Assembly (NCBI GenBank): GCA_904394215.1
Contig: CAJFNF010000010.1
Span: 1 to 49,799 of the forward strand
Length of the DNA stretch: 49,799 nt
DNA from: an uncultured Faecalibacterium sp.
Lineage (GTDB): Bacteria; Bacillota; Clostridia; Oscillospirales; Ruminococcaceae
Reading direction: 5' to 3'
In this document: positions 48,407-49,799 of the stretch, one piece after another
Layout of the letters: each line of letters opens with the position of its first letter
Position numbering within the stretch: the stretch's first letter is position 1
The notes under the pieces: model-generated
Told to the model about the DNA's origin: nothing
What the model saw: only the letters and a program-made list of their open reading frames with translations
Databases searched by the model: none
Program-made: the position numbers and the translations under genes

Positions 48407-49603
48407 TCAGCGGCCCCGCCGGGACAGAATTTCATCCAGAATTGCCCCTGCCACAGCCTCCTTGCTCATCAGAGGCAGCTGGCGGACGGCGCCGTCCGGC
48501 GTCAGGAAGGTCACCAGGTTGGTGTCCACCCCAAAGCCGGCCCCCGGGTCCTTCAGGTTATTGGCCACAATCATGTCCAGGTTCTTCCGGCGGAGCTTGT
48601 CGGCGGAGTGGGCCACCATGTCCCGGGTCTCCATCGAGAAGCCGCAGAGGAACTGATGGGTCTTCCGGGGGCCGATGGTGCCCAGAATATCGGCGGTGCG
48701 GACCAGGGGGATGCTCATCTCCCCGTCCGACTTTTTCACCTTGTCGGCTGCCACGGTGGCGGGGCGGTAATCTGCCACCGCTGCCGCCATCACCAGGATA
48801 TCGGTCTGGTCAAAATGGCCGGTGACGGCGTCGTACATGTCCTGGGCGGTGGTGACCGGCACATCCTCCGCAAACCGGACCGGCGGCAGAGCGGTGGGGC
48901 CATGGATCAGGGTGACGCTGGCCCCACGCAGGGCGGCGGCATGGGCCACCGCATAGCCCATCTTGCCGGTGGAGTGGTTGGTCAGGCAGCGCACCGGGTC
49001 GATGGCCTCCTGGGTGGGGCCGGCGGTGACGGTGACCCGCAGGCCTGCCAGGTCCTTGGGTGCCAGCGCCCGCTCCACATAGTCCAGCAGGACGGCATCC
49101 GCCGGCAGGCGGCCCTTGCCCACATCGTGGCAGGCCAGAACCCCGCTCTCAGAGGGGATGATGGTGAAGCCGTAGTGCTCCAGGGTGTGAATGTTGTCCT
49201 GGGTGATGGGGTTTTCCAGCATGCCGGTGTTCATGGCCGGGGACACCAGCTTGGGGCACTTTGCGGCCAGGACGGTGGTGGTGAGCATATCGTCGGCGAT
49301 GCCATGGGCCATCTTGGCGATGACGTTGGCGGTGGCGGGCGCCACCAGAATCACATCGGCCTTCTTGGCCAGTTCAATATGGGTAACCTCAAATTTAAAG
49401 TCCCGGTCAAAGGTATCCACCATGCACTTGTGGCCGGTGAGGGTTTCAAAGGTCAGCGGCGTGATGAACTGGGTGGCGTTGCGGGTCATAATGACCTCCA
49501 CGTCGGCCCCGCGCTTTTTCAGTGCGCTGGCTACCCCCGCCATCTTATAGGCGGCAATGCCGCCGGTAATGCCCAGCAGAACGCATTTGCCTTGCAGATC
49601 CAT
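48407..49603 (-). CDS. coaBC: Bifunctional phosphopantothenoylcysteine decarboxylase/synthase
   Basis: A 398-residue CoA-biosynthesis enzyme. The N-terminal CoaC half (about 1-185) has L-L-G-I-T-G-G-I-A-A-Y-K, the catalytic-type His in V-T-H-I-E-L-A-K-K-A-D, S-P-A-M-N-T-G-M and G-V-L-A-C-H-D-V-G-K-G-R. The CoaB half (about 190-398) has A-G-P-T-Q-E-A-I-D-P-V-R and N-H-S-T-G-K-M-G, then K-V-K-K. ATG 49603 follows GGGAGG by 9 bases; the longer frame runs into the promoter. It feeds the CoA used by AcpS. A GGATGC/GCATCC hairpin near 48361-48379 may be its terminator. Confidence 0.97.
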   Translation of the reverse strand: MDLQGKCVLLGITGGIAAYKMAGVASALKKRGADVEVIMTRNATQFITPLTFETLTGHKCMVDTFDRDFKFEVTHIELAKKADVILVAPATANVIAKMAHGIADDMLTTTVLAAKCPKLVSPAMNTGMLENPITQDNIHTLEHYGFTIIPSESGVLACHDVGKGRLPADAVLLDYVERALAPKDLAGLRVTVTAGPTQEAIDPVRCLTNHSTGKMGYAVAHAAALRGASVTLIHGPTALPPVRFAEDVPVTTAQDMYDAVTGHFDQTDILVMAAAVADYRPATVAADKVKKSDGEMSIPLVRTADILGTIGPRKTHQFLCGFSMETRDMVAHSADKLRRKNLDMIVANNLKDPGAGFGVDTNLVTFLTPDGAVRQLPLMSKEAVAGAILDEILSRRGR

Positions 49604-49645
49604 AGGAATGATCCTCCCTGTCTCAATGATTGCTGCGATATCCAC

Positions 49646-49674
49646 AGTATAAACCAATCCGCCCCGGATGACAA
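49646..49674 (-). promoter_or_regulatory. Promoter of coaBC
   Basis: On the minus strand TTGTCA (49674-49669), 17 bases, TATACT (49651-49646). The IS3 element starts 28 bases upstream of this -35 box, so the promoter itself is intact. Confidence 0.75.
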
Positions 49675-49702
49675 GCACATGGTCCTGTCTCCGGGCACAA
49701 AA

Positions 49703-49799
49703 TGAACTGCACCCCATTTGTTAGACAGTATGGTATACTGTTTAGGAAATGGGGTGTTTTTATATGACCAAAGGACGACGCCGGTATGAAGGAAGCAAA
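49703..49799 (+). mobile_element. IS3-family insertion sequence, left end (partial)
   Basis: It begins TGAACTGCACCCCA then TTTGTTAGACAG, the IS3/IS150-type left repeat, and aligns with the right end at 73-97 of the window. It carries an extended -10 (TGG-TATACT, ending 49739) and a nested inverted repeat: ACCCCATTT (49711-49719) with AAATGGGGT (49747-49755), enclosing CAGTAT/ATACTG. The first open frame starts at 49764. The remainder is outside the window. Confidence 0.65.
49764..49799 (+). CDS. IS3-family OrfA (partial start)
   Basis: ATG 49764 opens a frame reading MTKGRRRYEGSK and running off the window. The basic N-terminus fits the helix-turn-helix OrfA of IS3-group elements, but 12 residues are too few for an independent call; the assignment depends on the terminal repeat 61 bases upstream. 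The GGGGTG ribosome site lies in the right arm of the inverted repeat, so readthrough RNA could hide it. Confidence 0.45.
   Translation, partial: MTKGRRRYEGSK

Noticed and set aside
98..49702. A composite transposon of 49.6 kb
   Set aside because: The interior is mostly core metabolism and housekeeping genes (pflB, murC, coaBC, rnz, cca). A contig limited by repeated IS copies is simpler.

Overview
The window is about 49.8 kb of GC-rich DNA from an anaerobic, low-oxygen-type Gram-positive bacterium. Shine-Dalgarno sites are strong AGGAGG types and promoters are sigma-A-like with TATACT/TATAAT boxes. The gene set (Rex, PflB/PflA, IreB, TepA, XpaC-TelA, CoaBC, MurC, a RodA-type SEDS protein) points to Clostridia. 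GC content and gene style suggest an Oscillospiraceae/Ruminococcaceae gut commensal, but that placement is inference. No phage, plasmid or CRISPR locus is visible. The window opens inside the 3' end of one IS3-family element and closes inside the 5' end of another in the same orientation, so it reads like a contig bounded by copies of a repeated IS.

Layout. 1-97: IS3 tail. 134-1492 (-): NSS-family sodium symporter. 1713-5546 (+): TepA-like protease, Rex, thymidine kinase, and an orphan Tat-type lipoprotein solute-binding protein. 5701-8202 (-): ECF sigma/anti-sigma operon with two membrane proteins. 8369-12906 (-): compact acyl-activation cluster of two paralogous AMP-forming ligases, a stand-alone carrier protein and a condensation-type acyltransferase, with a divergent membrane acyltransferase at 13425-14555 (+). 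14760-18450 (+): cell-surface glycan block with a coiled-coil protein, a GT2-like/GT4 glycosyltransferase and a YbhN-type membrane protein. 18999-21993 (+): pflB-pflA behind a 500-base control region.

22104-22850 (+): two small DUF proteins, followed by a 270-base tract made almost wholly of hairpins. 23137-24357 (-): RodA/FtsW. 24650-25858 (+): secreted clan CD-like cysteine peptidase. 25943-28211 (+): tsaE-tsaB, rpiB and upp. 28568-32029 (-): XpaC-TelA-LemA-TPM envelope operon. 32118-36917 (-): tRNA/nucleic-acid operon ybaK-rnz-cca-tcdA-HAD-family 6 UDG. 37259-39280 (+): MATE exporter behind a structured leader, then an ECF S-component. 39332-41681: LysR regulator divergent from a small protein and a hydrolase. 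41733-43980: a second MATE exporter divergent from a flavin reductase. 44096-46522: Dus, IreB, AcpS and an orphan MazF. 46638-49603 (-): tRNA-Val(GAC), MurC and CoaBC.

How the genes connect. Rex senses NADH/NAD, and PflB/PflA form the fermentative pyruvate node. CoaBC makes the CoA precursor that AcpS uses to load carrier proteins, possibly including the one at 9611-9853. TsaE, TsaB and TcdA act successively in t6A/ct6A formation. RNase Z, CCA-adding enzyme, YbaK and Dus also act on tRNA. The most interesting candidates for undescribed biology are the ligase/carrier/condensation cluster with its divergent acyltransferase, the hairpin mosaic at 22852-23117, and the paired AGTTAG-N6-CTAACT palindromes around the pflB promoter.
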